From Bolinopsis microptera (taxonomy: Eukaryota > Ctenophora > Tentaculata > Lobata > Bolinopsidae), in NCBI RefSeq assembly GCF_026151205.1, contig NC_087076.1, forward strand, positions 14,431,675-14,495,674: a stretch of DNA of 64,000 nt. The letters are read 5' to 3'. This document shows, one piece after another, positions 25,347-37,300 of this stretch (positions are counted from its first letter, which is position 1; each line of letters begins with the position of its first letter). The notes under the pieces are model-generated. The model searched no databases. It was not told the DNA's origin and was given only the letters and a program-made list of their open reading frames with translations. Both the position numbers and the translations under genes were made by a program.

Positions 25347-26613
25347 TATTAGTCGAGTATTAGGCGACTGAGCAGCGCGTGCGAGGGTGAAGCAAAACGC
25401 TTAATCACGATGTGAGCAGATATACATTGTACACCAAAAGGTGTTGTATCTTGCCTACCTTTTCCAAATACCTTACAAGTCAGAGAGGAGCACAACAAAA
25501 TATCCATTAAATGAAAGTTACAATTGTAAATACTGATAGGACAGTTGGACCATTTTCAAACGTCATAATTTGAGGAACATTTTAGCGTAGAGATAACCAG
25601 TAATGTCGCACTATACAAATCATCTAATGGAGAAAACCTCCCTAACAAAACACTAAAAGGATGTTTGGTTATATTCTAAGGAGCTAAAAGAATGGAACTG
25701 AATAGAAGAGAACAGAGTAGAAGTGAACATTCCAGCTCAAATTATGGAATTGTTATTTGCTATTATCTGTCACCTAAGAGACGACAAAGAAAGGCCTCCA
25801 ACGAATTTTCTCGATGTTCTATAATCCCATAATTACATGACTTTTAAGATTGTCAGACAAAATAAGGTTCTCGAACTGAAACGAAGCTGAGGGTCATGAA
25901 ATTTTCTGTTAAATTATATTCCAGAAGAAACGTAATCTGATTTGTATGTTTCTTTTCGTGACCAAACAACAAGTCCGCGATAAATAGCGGTTCGGAAAGG
26001 CTAGTTTTATTTCCATGCTTTGGCCATGTGATAACTAAGTGGAAAACGGAAGAGGCCAAGGGGTCTAAAATAGCAAGAACCTGGCTTAGTATGTGAGCAA
26101 TCTCTTAATAAGGTAACTTAAAGCATTTACAGTCTTAATCTGTCTCAGTCACTTGAACGACTTGAGATTTCCTTAATATTCGTAGCGTGTAACTTTAAAT
26201 CAAAACTTTTTAATTTTTTAACTATTAGCTTATATGACACGTCCGCTGATGTCCTTCTCTTTTTTGGACTCTATGAGATAATGGGACTTAAGCGGACACG
26301 TTACCCCCCTCCCCCATTCAAATAGTATCTGAAATTTAACTTGTAAATCAGTGCACTTACCTTTATATTTCTTTTGTCGATCTTTGATTTAGGCATCTTT
26401 ATAACATATTATCCATTGCTAATCTGGGTGTTAGGGCTTAGAGCATGCACTCAATAGTAAATTGTTTATTCTAAACATTTAATTTGTTATAATTTCAAAT
26501 TCATCCTTGATTTTGAATGTTTTTGTCAATCTTTAATTTCAATGCAATCATCTCGTCATACACCAAATTAAACACAGTGAATCGGGATATAAATTAAAAA
26601 CAATTTAAAACAT
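25347..26613. other. Intergenic, no gene seen
   Basis: 3' flank of eS17, which contains a minus-strand AATAAA near 26463-26468. No other exon recognised. Confidence 0.5.
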
Positions 26614-26997
26614 CTATGTACTGAACGGGGTGTTGCTTTCTACTGTGATATTCTTCAGACCCTTGAAGTCGTATAATTTCAACATCTCATTAGTATCAGT
26701 GTCAATACCGATAGATTCAAGTTCAAGAGCTGAGGTTTCTGGAACGTAGTTATCTCTCCTCTCCCTTTCTTCTTCCTGCAGTTTGATAGAAATTCCACGC
26801 ACGGGTCCCTTCTGGATCCTCTTCATAAGATGAGTTACGAATCCGGCGATCTTGTTCCTCAGACGTTTGCTAGGGATGATAGCGATCTCTTCAGCAATAC
26901 GCTTGTTGGTGTGGAAGTCGAGTGTCAACCTGGTGTAGTATTTCTCGATGATCAGCCTGCTGGCCCTTTTCACTGTCTTCGTTCGTACACGTCCCAT
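26614..26997 (-). CDS. RPS17: Small ribosomal subunit protein eS17
   Basis: Uninterrupted 127-residue ORF (vertebrate protein 135 aa). It starts [21 protein letters not shown] and contains the family blocks [57 protein letters not shown] and VPE.SAL. A component of the 40S head near the decoding region. The coding part has no intron here; an intron in the 5' leader is possible, since an AG precedes the ATG by about 15 nt. The C-terminus is short and diverges after the conserved core, as is usual. Confidence 0.97.
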   Translation of the reverse strand: MGRVRTKTVKRASRLIIEKYYTRLTLDFHTNKRIAEEIAIIPSKRLRNKIAGFVTHLMKRIQKGPVRGISIKLQEEERERRDNYVPETSALELESIGIDTDTNEMLKLYDFKGLKNITVESNTPFST

Positions 26998-28937
26998 GTT
27001 TCTTCAAACTGCTAATTAGTTGGTAAGATAATAAATCTAGTAAATCATATATTTCTTCAATTTGTTATATTTATATATAAATCATAACCATACAAATCAC
27101 AACCAAATATCGAGTATGTATTGTGTATAATGAAATATGGTTTATTGAAAACTAAACTATAGTATAGTATGGCAAGAAGTTTGTAGTATAGTATGGCAAG
27201 AAGTTTGTAGTAGAGATTTACACATTTAATAACAATTAAGGTGAACAGTTGTGAAGTTACAGAATCTTAGTTCATGATGTCAGGTGGGGAGGAGGATTGC
27301 ATGTCTTGAGCAATTTCAGTGCCTTCACTTTACTTTGTTACGAAACTTGAGACCCAAATGAAGCTTAAATGACATGTGTCTACTGAGTACTGGTTTTCTT
27401 TCAAGTTTTGATTAAGAAATTTTACGGTGAATGAAATCAGCACAAGAATATAATCACTATTGAAATCGGCAAGTGATTTGGTCAGGGCCCAATTCAATTT
27501 TTTGGACTCCCAGGCCCATTACAGAATACTTGTGTGACTTGATCCTGAATCCCTATAGTTGGGTCTGGAGATTCAGAGCTAGTACAGCTCTTGAGGACAA
27601 GTAACACCCTCCAAGTAGGCAAGAAGTGCCCAGTGATAAGTTTGAGGGATGTATTCCAGTGAATTTTGCTAGGGAAAACAGGCATAAAACAGAGTAGAGC
27701 AGTATTAAACTGCAAACAAAAACTATCATAGAGAAATAAAAGAGGCTCAGGCCCAAACTGCACCAGATTCTCTGTGCATTATGCAAGTAACAGAAATGAC
27801 TTATGTACAGGTTTCAGCTAGGACTGCTGATGAACAAGTATAACCGTATCATAACATAGTTGAGTTGTTGAGTGGGTACTTTGCTGCGGAGTGTTTTCCA
27901 CTATATCAAGTAAAAAAGATCATTGTTAACTGAAATCACTTGAGGGCACCAAGGGAACACACTCACATCTCATTTTGGGGTGCATGACTGCGGGATATTT
28001 ATATGTCAGATTGTGAATGAGACTTAAATTTGGTTCTGAAGCCCCTAAGAGATTACTTTTGAATAAAAAATGAACCATTTTTCAATGAAACGTAAACCAA
28101 AATCGCCCTAGAAGGTAAGATTGAGCAGTTTGATGTTTAATGCCTATGGAGGAAAGAATAACATTGTTCATATTAAGTCCTGAAAGAAGGGAGGCCAGTG
28201 CAATAATCAGGAAGCTTGAATGATCTTTCCTCTAGGGTAGTGTTGTCATTGTCAGTGGTGATGATATAGCCAGCCCCGCTAATTAAGTCTGTGCGTGACC
28301 CTGTGTCACTACTGTATTGGCCACGGCGGTGAAATTTCAGGAGTAGTGGAAGATTAGACAACATCGGATTCCTATACCGTTTGGAGGATTAGAAGTTAAG
28401 TGGAGGCTAACTTTCAAAGGCTCCGGAGAAATTTAAAAAAAGATGAAACAGCTTATCGGAAAAGATCTTAGTATTTAAGAAAGAAGATTATTCAAACAAT
28501 ATACACATAATATAACAATTACCCTATATAAAAATTCAATATAAATTCAATAGAAAACTAAATAAACACCCTTTAAGTAGTATAAGTAAGCCAGTTTAAA
28601 GAACTGGCTCCAAATTTATATCTAATTCTGCTATTTTTACTGCACTACTACTTTTTAACCCTCTCTCTCCTCTAAGAGCTATGACTGTTGTTCTCAAAAG
28701 GTCAAATCTTACTCTCTTCCTAATAAATGTCATAGTATTTAATCTTCTCAAATATTGGGTTTCATTTTAGTAAAATGATAAGGAGATGAAATTAGATCCC
28801 CAAATACTATGATTTAATTTGGGGTATGAAATGTGGCGGTTTTCGGAAAAAATTCCCACATTTACATTCCCAAATCATTTATTTCACCGGAATTGTGCCC
28901 AACATATATATGTCTCGTAAGGTAATCAGAATTTGAG

Positions 28938-29016
28938 CACACTTTCTTTGATGTAAGGTTGTCTGATCCATATGCCACATCAAAAGTTACTGTCAGTCTT
29001 CCTGCACTACATGCGT
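28938..29016 (+). pseudogene. Degenerate retroelement fragment, copy 1
   Basis: Read on the plus strand it gives FFDVRLSDPYATSKVTV-type sequence. This resembles a conserved block downstream of reverse transcriptase in some animal retroelements (FFDVRV..P). It matches the segment at 29591-29669 at most positions and is too short for firm assignment. Confidence 0.3.
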
Positions 29017-29590
29017 GAAACGAGAAGGGAAAAAAGGAGACATACCAAGATAGAGTACTGGACACAGAGAAAGGTTCATTTGAACTTTTTGTCTTCTTGA
29101 CTAAAGGGGGCTCAGGAACAAGATGCACGAAGATCATTCAGCGGGTGGCAGCCAAAATAGCAGATAAAAGGGGTGAGGAATCTGCTCATGTTTCGTAATA
29201 GGCTATTTAAGAAAGAGACTTAGCTTCTCTCTACTTCAGGGCGTTCTCATACTGGGGTCAGGGGAAAGACTATCAAAGAAGCTCGTGGGGGATTCGTTCC
29301 ATTTAATCTCATTCCATCATATGCATGTGAATCTTGTGATTGTTGATTGCAAATAGTGAGGATGAATGATCGTCCTGTTAAAACTTATTGTTTCGTTGAA
29401 TTACTGTTATCACTTTTTACCCAGATTTCACATATACTATCCTGTAAAAAGGTATTCCATGTGTTCATAAGACATAAATCCTCTAGGAGATACCATGGCA
29501 AATCTAATTGAAGAAGCAGGGTGCTATGATGTTCAATCCAAATGACTTCCGTACTTCAACAAATACAGCAGATTACATATGGCAGCATTT

Positions 29591-29669
29591 GGGCGCCGTT
29601 TCTTTGATGTAAGAGTATCTCATCCATATCCCGAAACAAAAGTTACTATCAAGTCTTCCTGCACATTGA
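29591..29669 (+). pseudogene. Degenerate retroelement fragment, copy 2
   Basis: Gives FFDVRVSHPYPETKVTI-like sequence from tttctttgatgtaagagtat onward, with frame damage upstream. Same caveats as copy 1; the two copies are in the same orientation about 650 bp apart. Confidence 0.3.
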
Positions 29670-30292
29670 GCAACAAACAAGAATAGATCAGGAAAGACAA
29701 AACTCTGAATTCTAAACAACAAACTCATCTATCTTCAGCATATAATGGACAGTGAACGTTTAAGTAACTAGTATTAGCTTTGGCATTGTCATGTGCACAC
29801 ATGATATGTCAGCTTCAGTAACCTAGTAAATGACAATAAGTGAGTACTTGTAATGGATCAGGTCCTGCGATCGATTCAACAGGTAACATGTAACGAATAC
29901 TTGATGCTCTGTAATCAATAATCAATGAACATATACATTTTACTGTAGCGCTCGATCTACACTGTTGGAAATATTGCGCGGCTCAAATTTCAATTTCAAT
30001 TCAAATTAATTCCCAGTTATATTACATACTATGTTTAAACAATTAATGAATTAAATTCATACAGTTTTCATCAAAATCAATCATTTAATTTTTATAAATT
30101 TAACGACATTTATGATTTAGTAAAGCTTTTAAAAATAATTTATGAAATAATATCGTTTGCGTTTTGCCATGTGCTAATTTTTAATTTTATAAATTTGTAT
30201 GTTGTGGTATATTGTATAAATGAAAAAGCTTGCTTTGCTTTGCGATTTTTTCACGGCACGGCGAAAGATTTTTGGTATTGTTAATAATTAAT

Positions 30293-30388
30293 TTGTAGGT
30301 TTATAACCTACCAGGACGCGCGCCGAGTTGGACTCGTCGACGGTCTTGGAAAATATTTGGAACAAATATTTACGAGTATTACCTGTTA
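30293..30388 (+). mobile_element. MITE family B, copy 5
   Basis: TTGTAGGTTTATAACCTACC start, CGCGCGCCGAGTTGGACTCG core and TACGAGTATTACCTGTTA end. Flanked on both sides by TTAATAATTAAT sequence, compatible with insertion into that motif. Confidence 0.7.
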
Positions 30389-30405
30389 ATAATTAATGGG
30401 CGATG

Positions 30406-30538
30406 TTGATTCACGATGTCAATCCTTCGCAGCTCGGTGAGGCACAGTGGTGCATTTCGCCGATCTACCGATCTAATCGTTGGTTGCGAGAAGCATTATT
30501 TGATGCGCGCGCGACCCAGTAGTGCATCGCGCTACAAT
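30406..30538 (+). mobile_element. MITE family C, copy 3
   Basis: Longest copy (133 bp), TTGATTCACG to GCGCTACAA, with the perfect 9-bp duplication tgggcgatg at 30397-30405 and 30539-30547. Confidence 0.85.
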
Positions 30539-30604
30539 GGGCGATGCACACATTGGAAAACAAATATTGGTATTTATACATTTTTATTGCTTTAATGTTT
30601 ACGT

Positions 30605-30694
30605 TGCTCTAACCAGAGCCCTCTCGCTTGCAGCAGCGCGCGACCGCCGAAACAAGCGCGTCACGCAGTGCGCGTAGACACATGGCTATGTAAA
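30605..30694 (+). mobile_element. Family D, half copy
   Basis: TTGCTCTAACCAGAGCCCTC to CATGGCTATGTAAA with duplication atgtttacg at 30596-30604 and 30695-30703. It corresponds to the left half of the foldback at 2848-3020. Confidence 0.7.
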
Positions 30695-30875
30695 ATGTTT
30701 ACGTGTTATTAAAGTCCATGAAAAAAATTTAGCGAGCGTCGAAACGCTAACGACAACCAAATTTCGTTACACGAGCAATGGTCACACAAAATTGTTTATT
30801 TTTATACCTTACACTGAAATAAAACGAAAATATGGCTATTCATAAATATTTTCAAAAATGTACAGTAGTTGGCAG

Positions 30876-30968
30876 TTAACGGGTGATATATTTTAATATC
30901 TAATATCTGTTCCATATATTAGGACGAGTCCAACTCGGCGCGCGTCCTGGTAAGTTGTAAACCTACAA
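30876..30968 (-). mobile_element. MITE family B, copy 6
   Basis: TTAACGGGTGATA to AAACCTACAA; flanks gttggcag and gttggcaa agree at 7 of 8 positions. Confidence 0.7.
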
Positions 30969-31030
30969 GTTGGCAATTGCATTATAAAAGTTTTTAAACG
31001 TTGCCCGACTCATTGTCTCATCGCATCGAT

Positions 31031-31130
31031 TTGATTCACGATGTCAATCCTTCGCATCTCACCGATCTGCTGTGGTTGCGAGAAGCATTATTGGATGCGC
31101 GCGCGCGACTAGTAGTGCATCGCGCTACAA
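31031..31130 (+). mobile_element. MITE family C, copy 4
   Basis: A 100-bp copy with a deletion in the first hairpin and the perfect 9-bp duplication cgcatcgat (31022-31030 and 31131-31139). Confidence 0.85.
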
Positions 31131-31191
31131 CGCATCGATGAAATGCAAAATAAAGCCTTGAATGTACAACGTAGGCGAGACGGCGGAAGAT

Positions 31192-31280
31192 TTACCGGGC
31201 CGCGTTCAGCCTGTCATTCCGCCTAATCTCTATTCGGAGAAATCTGTTTATGAACATGATAGCCTGAGGTCCCCAGGTAA
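31192..31280 (+). mobile_element. MITE family A, copy 5
   Basis: An 89-bp copy, TTACCGGGCCGCGTTCAGCC to CCCCAGGTAA. Flanks cggaagat and cgaaagat agree at 7 of 8. Confidence 0.75.
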
Positions 31281-31947
31281 CGAAAGATGCGCATACAAAG
31301 CTGTTACCTATGACCTAGCTTGCTAGTCTATTGCTCGCTCCCCTCTAGAAGCTTGAAAAGAGCTAGAGCACCGCGCTCAGGGATTGGTGTGCCAGGTAAA
31401 CAAAACTGTACAATTTAACAGCAACAGTAAAAAAATATGTCAAACTTCAAACTTAACTTTTTTGTTTAAATAAAATATAGAAATTTACAATTTTTACTTT
31501 TGACAATGTTCGCTGATTTTACTTTTATTTTACTTGAAAGTTTTGAAGGCTACCAGGCACGGATTCCGATTATACATCTAAGTGGATAGTATGCAATGCT
31601 ACCGTCACAATTTCTTGTCATCTTGTTAGCAGTATTAGGGTTTCCTTCATATATCAGTACAACTTTTGTATTTTCAATTTGGTTAGTTATTTAATCGTAA
31701 TTGTGTAGTTTTGAAAAATTCTTGTTTGAGATGCCCGAAGGGGAATTACTGTAAATCTTATCATATCTTATTTTAACTTTAGATAGACCATTAATATATA
31801 AATGTAACGAGTTACTTAAGTTCAGATATTCAGCTTCCAGTACCTCGATCATAAAAACAACAGAAATGATTCTATTTAAACATCTTCTAAAATGTTTTGT
31901 CTATTCTGATGATTTTATGTTTATCAAAGCTTTCTTCGGTAATATAA

Positions 31948-32042
31948 CTTCCAGTACCTGAATCATATCTTGTGCCATCCATATTGAACTCACCTATTGA
32001 TCATTTAAGAAAAATTCAGTCAAAACAGTGTTTTTTGGGTCA
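31948..32042 (+). repeat. Dispersed repeat G, copy
   Basis: Shares CTTCCAGTACCT, TCTTGTGCCATC, CTCAC.TATTGATCATT and AAAAATTCAGTCAAAACAGT with 9345-9447. Confidence 0.6.
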
Positions 32043-32257
32043 GTGGTGTAACATACCCTAAGTACCACCCTCCCGCTGATTCTGTGTGCTGCCCTCTGAT
32101 GCTGCCCTCTGATTTGAAGTTGTTTATTAAATGAAGATTTTCACTGCCAAATGATCTTGAATCTTTTTGGTGTATTCTGTCATCAATCGGTTTCAGATTT
32201 GAATACCGCTTACAAGTCAAAGTCTTTATATATATTTTTACTGATCATTATTTAACA

Positions 32258-32344
32258 GGTGATAATCGTAAAATATTTGTTCCATATATTAGACTGTCGA
32301 CAAGTCCAACTCGGCACATGTCTTGGTAGGCTATAAACCTCCAA
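32258..32344 (-). mobile_element. MITE family B, copy 7 (diverged)
   Basis: TTAACAGGTGATAATCG to ATAAACCTCCAA. The most mutated copy, with several CG-to-CA/TG changes as expected from CpG decay. It sits 60 bp upstream of the exon at 32412. Confidence 0.6.
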
Positions 32345-32411
32345 ATCCTTATGCTACAATATCATAAATAAATAATTTAGTTTCATTGTTGCTATTACTT
32401 CACAGGTAACA

Positions 32412-33584
32412 ATGCCTACAGCTGGTGATGCAAGCTTGACTAATGAAGATCTTCTTGTCCTCAATAATTTCCTTGGTAGGGAAGATCAGTCCTTTGAGCA
32501 GTTTTCAAACATGTTCAATCTTATATCTGTTGGTGAATCACCCTCTCTAACAAGCGAATCCGTTCCCAGTGAAGATAATATTGATGGAATTCTTTCTTAT
32601 CTCGAGACCAGGGAAAATGATGTCATAAGCGGACAAAATCATGATGAAGCACTTGATATTGGCACATTTACCATTATGAGCCAATCTATTCCACAGTCTG
32701 ACACTATTCGTGAGCTCGATACATTTTCGAATGGTGGTTTGCAATGTTTAGATGTTATGCTTAATCATTTACAAGCGCGAGAAACATCACTTGAAAGAAG
32801 TCCAGAATACAGCGTTGAATTGAATATGAGGAATGCAGTACAGATCAATAATGGTCAGTTGCAATCAGCTGTTGACAATCGTTTTGTTACAGATTCCTCT
32901 GAAAACTGTTCATCTGAAGTACCTGATAATGACAGAGGTGCAGTCAATAATTCAGGGACGTCATTGGTGGGAACTCATGTTAGTCAAACTGACGATTTTG
33001 AAGTTATTGAGTTAGATGCCCCAGAACAGATGAGTAATGATAGTATTAGTGTTGCTAACACTGATATATTATCAGAATTCATGGAACAGCCTGTTAATTT
33101 AAGAATCGACAATTTTGTCAGTGCAGATTGTGGCTATGACAGTGATAAAGATATTGATGAAAGTGAAATCCAACCTGAGGATGATTTGAATGATACTCAT
33201 CCTTACATTCCTTCTTTTCATTCCAACAACATTACTCCTATAGTAAACTCTGCTTCTTCTGTTAACACCTCAGCTGTGAACGATGCTGCTGCAGCTGTTC
33301 CTGCAACACCTGATCATATTCCGAACAACGATGATTATATTTCTCTGCCTGGGGAAATAGATAGAAGCAATTTTGCACCAAATTCCACAAGCAGAGTTCA
33401 TTTGAGGTCGAGACGAGAATCAGCAAATGGTGGCGAGACTCAATCACCATCAAACATTATAGCTGACCAGATAGACTCACAATCCCACGAAGATAACAAC
33501 ACTGTTGAACCCTTTCAACTTGATTCTAATTTTGATTATGAAAATGTTCGGATAACATCAAGGCTCAATCACTACAATAGATGA
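32412..33584 (+). CDS. Acidic, low-complexity protein, unknown
   Basis: Open frame of 390 codons, ATG 32412 to TGA 33584. AATAAA follows at about 33676, and an acceptor-like TTCACAG ends just before the ATG at about 32405. The protein is rich in Ser, Asn, Asp, Glu and Thr, poor in Cys and aromatic residues, and strongly acidic, so it is probably largely disordered. No domain or membrane segment is seen. The second part is Ala/Pro/Asn-containing linker-like sequence, then an Arg-rich patch (RVHLRSRRESANGG). It could be a complete two-exon gene with a 5' leader exon or the terminal exon of a larger regulatory protein. Confidence 0.6.
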   Translation: MPTAGDASLTNEDLLVLNNFLGREDQSFEQFSNMFNLISVGESPSLTSESVPSEDNIDGILSYLETRENDVISGQNHDEALDIGTFTIMSQSIPQSDTIRELDTFSNGGLQCLDVMLNHLQARETSLERSPEYSVELNMRNAVQINNGQLQSAVDNRFVTDSSENCSSEVPDNDRGAVNNSGTSLVGTHVSQTDDFEVIELDAPEQMSNDSISVANTDILSEFMEQPVNLRIDNFVSADCGYDSDKDIDESEIQPEDDLNDTHPYIPSFHSNNITPIVNSASSVNTSAVNDAAAAVPATPDHIPNNDDYISLPGEIDRSNFAPNSTSRVHLRSRRESANGGETQSPSNIIADQIDSQSHEDNNTVEPFQLDSNFDYENVRITSRLNHYNR

Positions 33585-34392
33585 TTGTTTCAAAGATGTA
33601 ACGTTTTTGGCCAATAGTTGATAAGAAATGTTTCAATACTTCATCATATCATGGGTTAAATTATTTATTATAGGTTGAAATAAATTATTAGAACGGTTTG
33701 CATGCAACCATACCCTCGAGATATATGATAATCTACATCTCGGAAACCTCTTATCTTCACACTTATAATATATAAGGCCTTCATCTATGAGATTATATTG
33801 ATGCCTTTTCTTTCCAGAACTCAATGAGAGTTTTAACAATTACATGGATATTGAATTATGTCAATATTGATGATTTTGGTTAGGTCATCACAATAAAAAC
33901 AATGTTATATTGTTCATGACAATTTTGCTCCTTTTTTATCTAGATTAGATGAACCACATTTTTATATCTAATTAAGATATTTTGTTAAAGACATTTTCAA
34001 ATCAATTTTAACTAACTAAACTTTTACTGGTGAAGCTGTTTTAGACAACAGTTACCATTTTCAAACATAGATATCTTTTTATAGTGTTATATACCGCTGT
34101 AATTTCACATTTTAGTGTGCAGAAATGTGCTCTACAACAGTGTGGCAAAGAGGATTTTATTGGAATTGATGAAAAGTTTGGACCAAACTGAACCAGCCCG
34201 AAATTTTGTCGTTTCCTAGTAGTAATACCGGACCTTGTGACTCAATAAACTACTGTATCATGTTTGATATTTACATCACAATTTTTATTGGACATGACAA
34301 TGTAAGCAGGTTTCCATATTAGTAAAGTGTTCCAAGTGATGGTGATGACGTCATGATCCCTGGATTGTTGGTTGACCTCTTATCTGCTATCC
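33585..34392. other. Intergenic with CRE-like site
   Basis: 3' flank of the preceding exon, then the presumed promoter of the next gene. A perfect palindromic TGACGTCA lies at 34346-34353, 40 bp before the ATG at 34393. Confidence 0.5.
34346..34353. promoter_or_regulatory. CRE-like TGACGTCA
   Basis: Perfect CREB/ATF consensus palindrome 40 bp upstream of the start codon of the 1,007-aa gene. Position suits a core-promoter-proximal element. Motif match only. Confidence 0.45.
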
Positions 34393-37300
34393 ATGGAAGA
34401 AGAACATGATATAAAATCTTACCTGGCTAACAGCAAGATCAAAGAAAATGTGTCCTCAGCTTTAGACCAAGTTCTCCAACAACCGGTTCTACCTTACAAC
34501 CCATATACAAGTCTGCTGAATAGTTTCTTAAAGAACTCCGAGTACTATGTCATCGCTAAATCCCACCTGCAATTGGGTAGGATATTTTTCTAATTTACCT
34601 TACTACTACAGCTAAAAGCATCTTATATTGTACAGAATTCTGTTAACTTCATAAATTACGAACTTCCGTGTGCATGCTTGAAATTATAAATTTATTTCAG
34701 TGCATTTTTTTTGTTTTGCCATGGCCTTAACATAACCGCGGATAATAGATTATCCCTAAACTACCATCTCACGATGATATTGATATTTAAATTCTATTTT
34801 AGATGTTAGGATTTAAATGTTTAAAAATTTTGGGAAATAATCCATCATATCATATGCAATATGTGAAAGATTTTGATATTATAATTCCAATATTGCAGGA
34901 GCAAAGTGCCTGAAGACGAGTGAGGTTACGAGGTTAGGGACTCTGTACAAATCTACCTCGGATATCGATCCTCCCATCTGGGGTCTGCAAAACGTTCTCA
35001 AATGGGTTAATGCTAGTAAGATAGCGGAGAAAGTTAAAATTGGAATAGGATCCGTTGACATTCCTGATGATCTGAAATATGCAGTTTCTCTAGTTGCACC
35101 GAGTTCTTTCCACAAATCTATACTCGGGAACGTACACAATGAAGTGAATCTCCACATAGATATTGTCTGCACTGATGATTCAATTGGTGAGGTGGTGTTA
35201 AGATCTGCTCGTGCTATTGAGACTGATTTTCTGCTGCAAGACAGAAATAGTTGTGTTCCTTTAATATTGCAGATCAGCGGAACCAGGCCTGCTCTGTTCA
35301 CTGCTGAAAATTTCGATTTAGAATTGTTTCAAGATGTCCTTCAGAGTTCAACAAAAATTCAGTCCTTTCAAATGTTTAACATTGCTGGCGAATTTTTAAG
35401 GGTATCAAAAAGCTTCACAATTTATCGTGTCTGGAAGAAACTTGGCAAACTATTTTCATCAAGCATAGGTACACCTCCTCTATTAAACATTATGAATGGT
35501 GTTCTGATAACCTCAGCAGGTGCTCTGCTGTATGAGGACACTTTGCTACAATCCACACTTATAGAGCAAGAAGCTATAGCAACTAGGGTGACACACAATC
35601 CTGGTCCAAAGAATGTGTCTGTACTCTTAAGTCTGAAACATCCTTCGGTAATCATCAGCGCTGCGGCAGTTCGTGATGAATTTCTCGCTACCTCAGCCAA
35701 TATCGACATTTTAAGGTACGCCCAAGGGTTACTCTGGCATTATTTTCTATCCGCGAATGACAACACAGATACTGGTATTTTACAGGACATTTTTAGCCTT
35801 CATCGCTCTACTGCTGCTAAGTTTTACAATCTTTCTCAGCAATACAAAGCTCTTGAAACATACTTTGTTCACTCAAAGGAAGACCCAGCAGATATTCTTA
35901 AATCTGTGTCCCAAGTTTTGGGGAACATATCAACTTTACTCAATAGTATTTCTTACAAGTCATCTTGTGCTCCGGTACAGAAATGGTACGCTCAAGTTTT
36001 AGAGAACAATGTTTACATTCTGGAAGGAATGATTCATGATAAGACTCAGTACAACAACATTCCTGCAATTCTTGGTGTGGAGAAGGTGTCCTGCAGAGTA
36101 GCTGCTCTGTTCTTTCTCCCTCACGTTCTCGGCAACTTGGAGTGTCTGAGTGCTGAGTTAGAAAAATCCCGGTCTCTCAGTCAGCTGAGATTAGATGAGA
36201 ATGCTCCCCCGGAGATTCCTCAGCCTGATGTTGAGCTTGGATTCTACGAACTAAGCATGAACAAACCACATGAATTTGGTGTTGATCTCGTTAAAAACGC
36301 AGCTAAAATCCAGTCTGCAGCCAATATGCACACCATTGCAGTGCTCCTGCAATACCAAAGTGATATGTACATTGATACAACTCTGGAGAATGTAATAAAT
36401 TCCATCTCCAGTGACTTCCCCGCCAACCCATACAGAGAGTTTGTGACAGAATGTTTACTGTCCTCACACAGAGTTGACACAGGGTGTGTCCCTGAGAGTT
36501 CCATCATTCAACTACTTCGTCATAAACCTAAGATAAAGTCAACCGAGCACCAGATATTTTGTATTGAGGGTAGTATATTTGGTTTACATCACTCAGTTCT
36601 TCAGGTTGATCCCGACGGACTTCACTTTATTCTGAGTGTGTGTAAAACTGTGCAAAACAACCCTTTTATCACGAAGAAAGATGGTGTGAGAATCATGCAC
36701 ACTACCTTCCCATGTGCTGATTATTTGATTTGTGGACGGTTACGTCCTATGATATACACACTCCGGTGTGAGGAGTACTATGTAATGATTAAAGAGACCA
36801 AGGCTGCCAATGCTGAGATTGGACTCAATTTTCTGACTGAGATGATATATTTACATTTAGTTGACATTTCTAAGACCCATATTGTTGTCGGCTATTCAGT
36901 TGATGAGGACGATGTTATTTTGTTGGACATGAATAAAATTCAAGCAAGACCATCTGAAAAATCTGTGTTAGTTTCCGAGCTTCGCGAAGTGATAGAAGGG
37001 AGGTCACAGTTATCTGTGCAGTATTTTGTGAAGACAGATTTGGGACACTACGTTAAAGTTATAAAAGATATCAAACCAATTTATGCTGATCAGTCAGCTG
37101 AATTGTACGATCATTACACACCGTGTAACGCGCTGAATGCCAACTTTGCCGTGTTTTCAAAGCTGTACCCTGCTAACTTCTTCTATGATTACGCTGAAGG
37201 AAAGTCGGACGAAGACTTGGGTTTTGTTTTAGATCACTTGAATCGGACTATTGTTGAGCAAAGTGAAAACTGGAGTGTTTATCAGACGATCCAACTGAAA

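Larger units (their letters stand above)
27016..30292. other. Repeat-rich non-coding stretch
   Basis: No confident gene. Holds a 26-bp tandem duplication (27164-27215, TAGTATAGTATGGCAAGAAG unit) and two diverged copies of a retroelement-like segment at 28938-29016 and 29591-29669. The rest is AT-rich. Confidence 0.5.

Noticed and set aside
27494-27786. Minus-strand ORFs resembling a membrane protein
   Set aside because: No start/splice/poly(A) support and located in a repeat-rich region; treated as chance reading frames.
34372-34392. Longer N-terminus of the 1,007-aa protein starting at 34372
   Set aside because: The codon there is TTG; the first real ATG in frame, with a good context, is at 34393.
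35281-35560. Enolase-like segment in the 1,007-aa protein
   Set aside because: Only a short IGTPPLLNIMNG resemblance; catalytic Lys/Glu/Asp blocks of enolases are not present.
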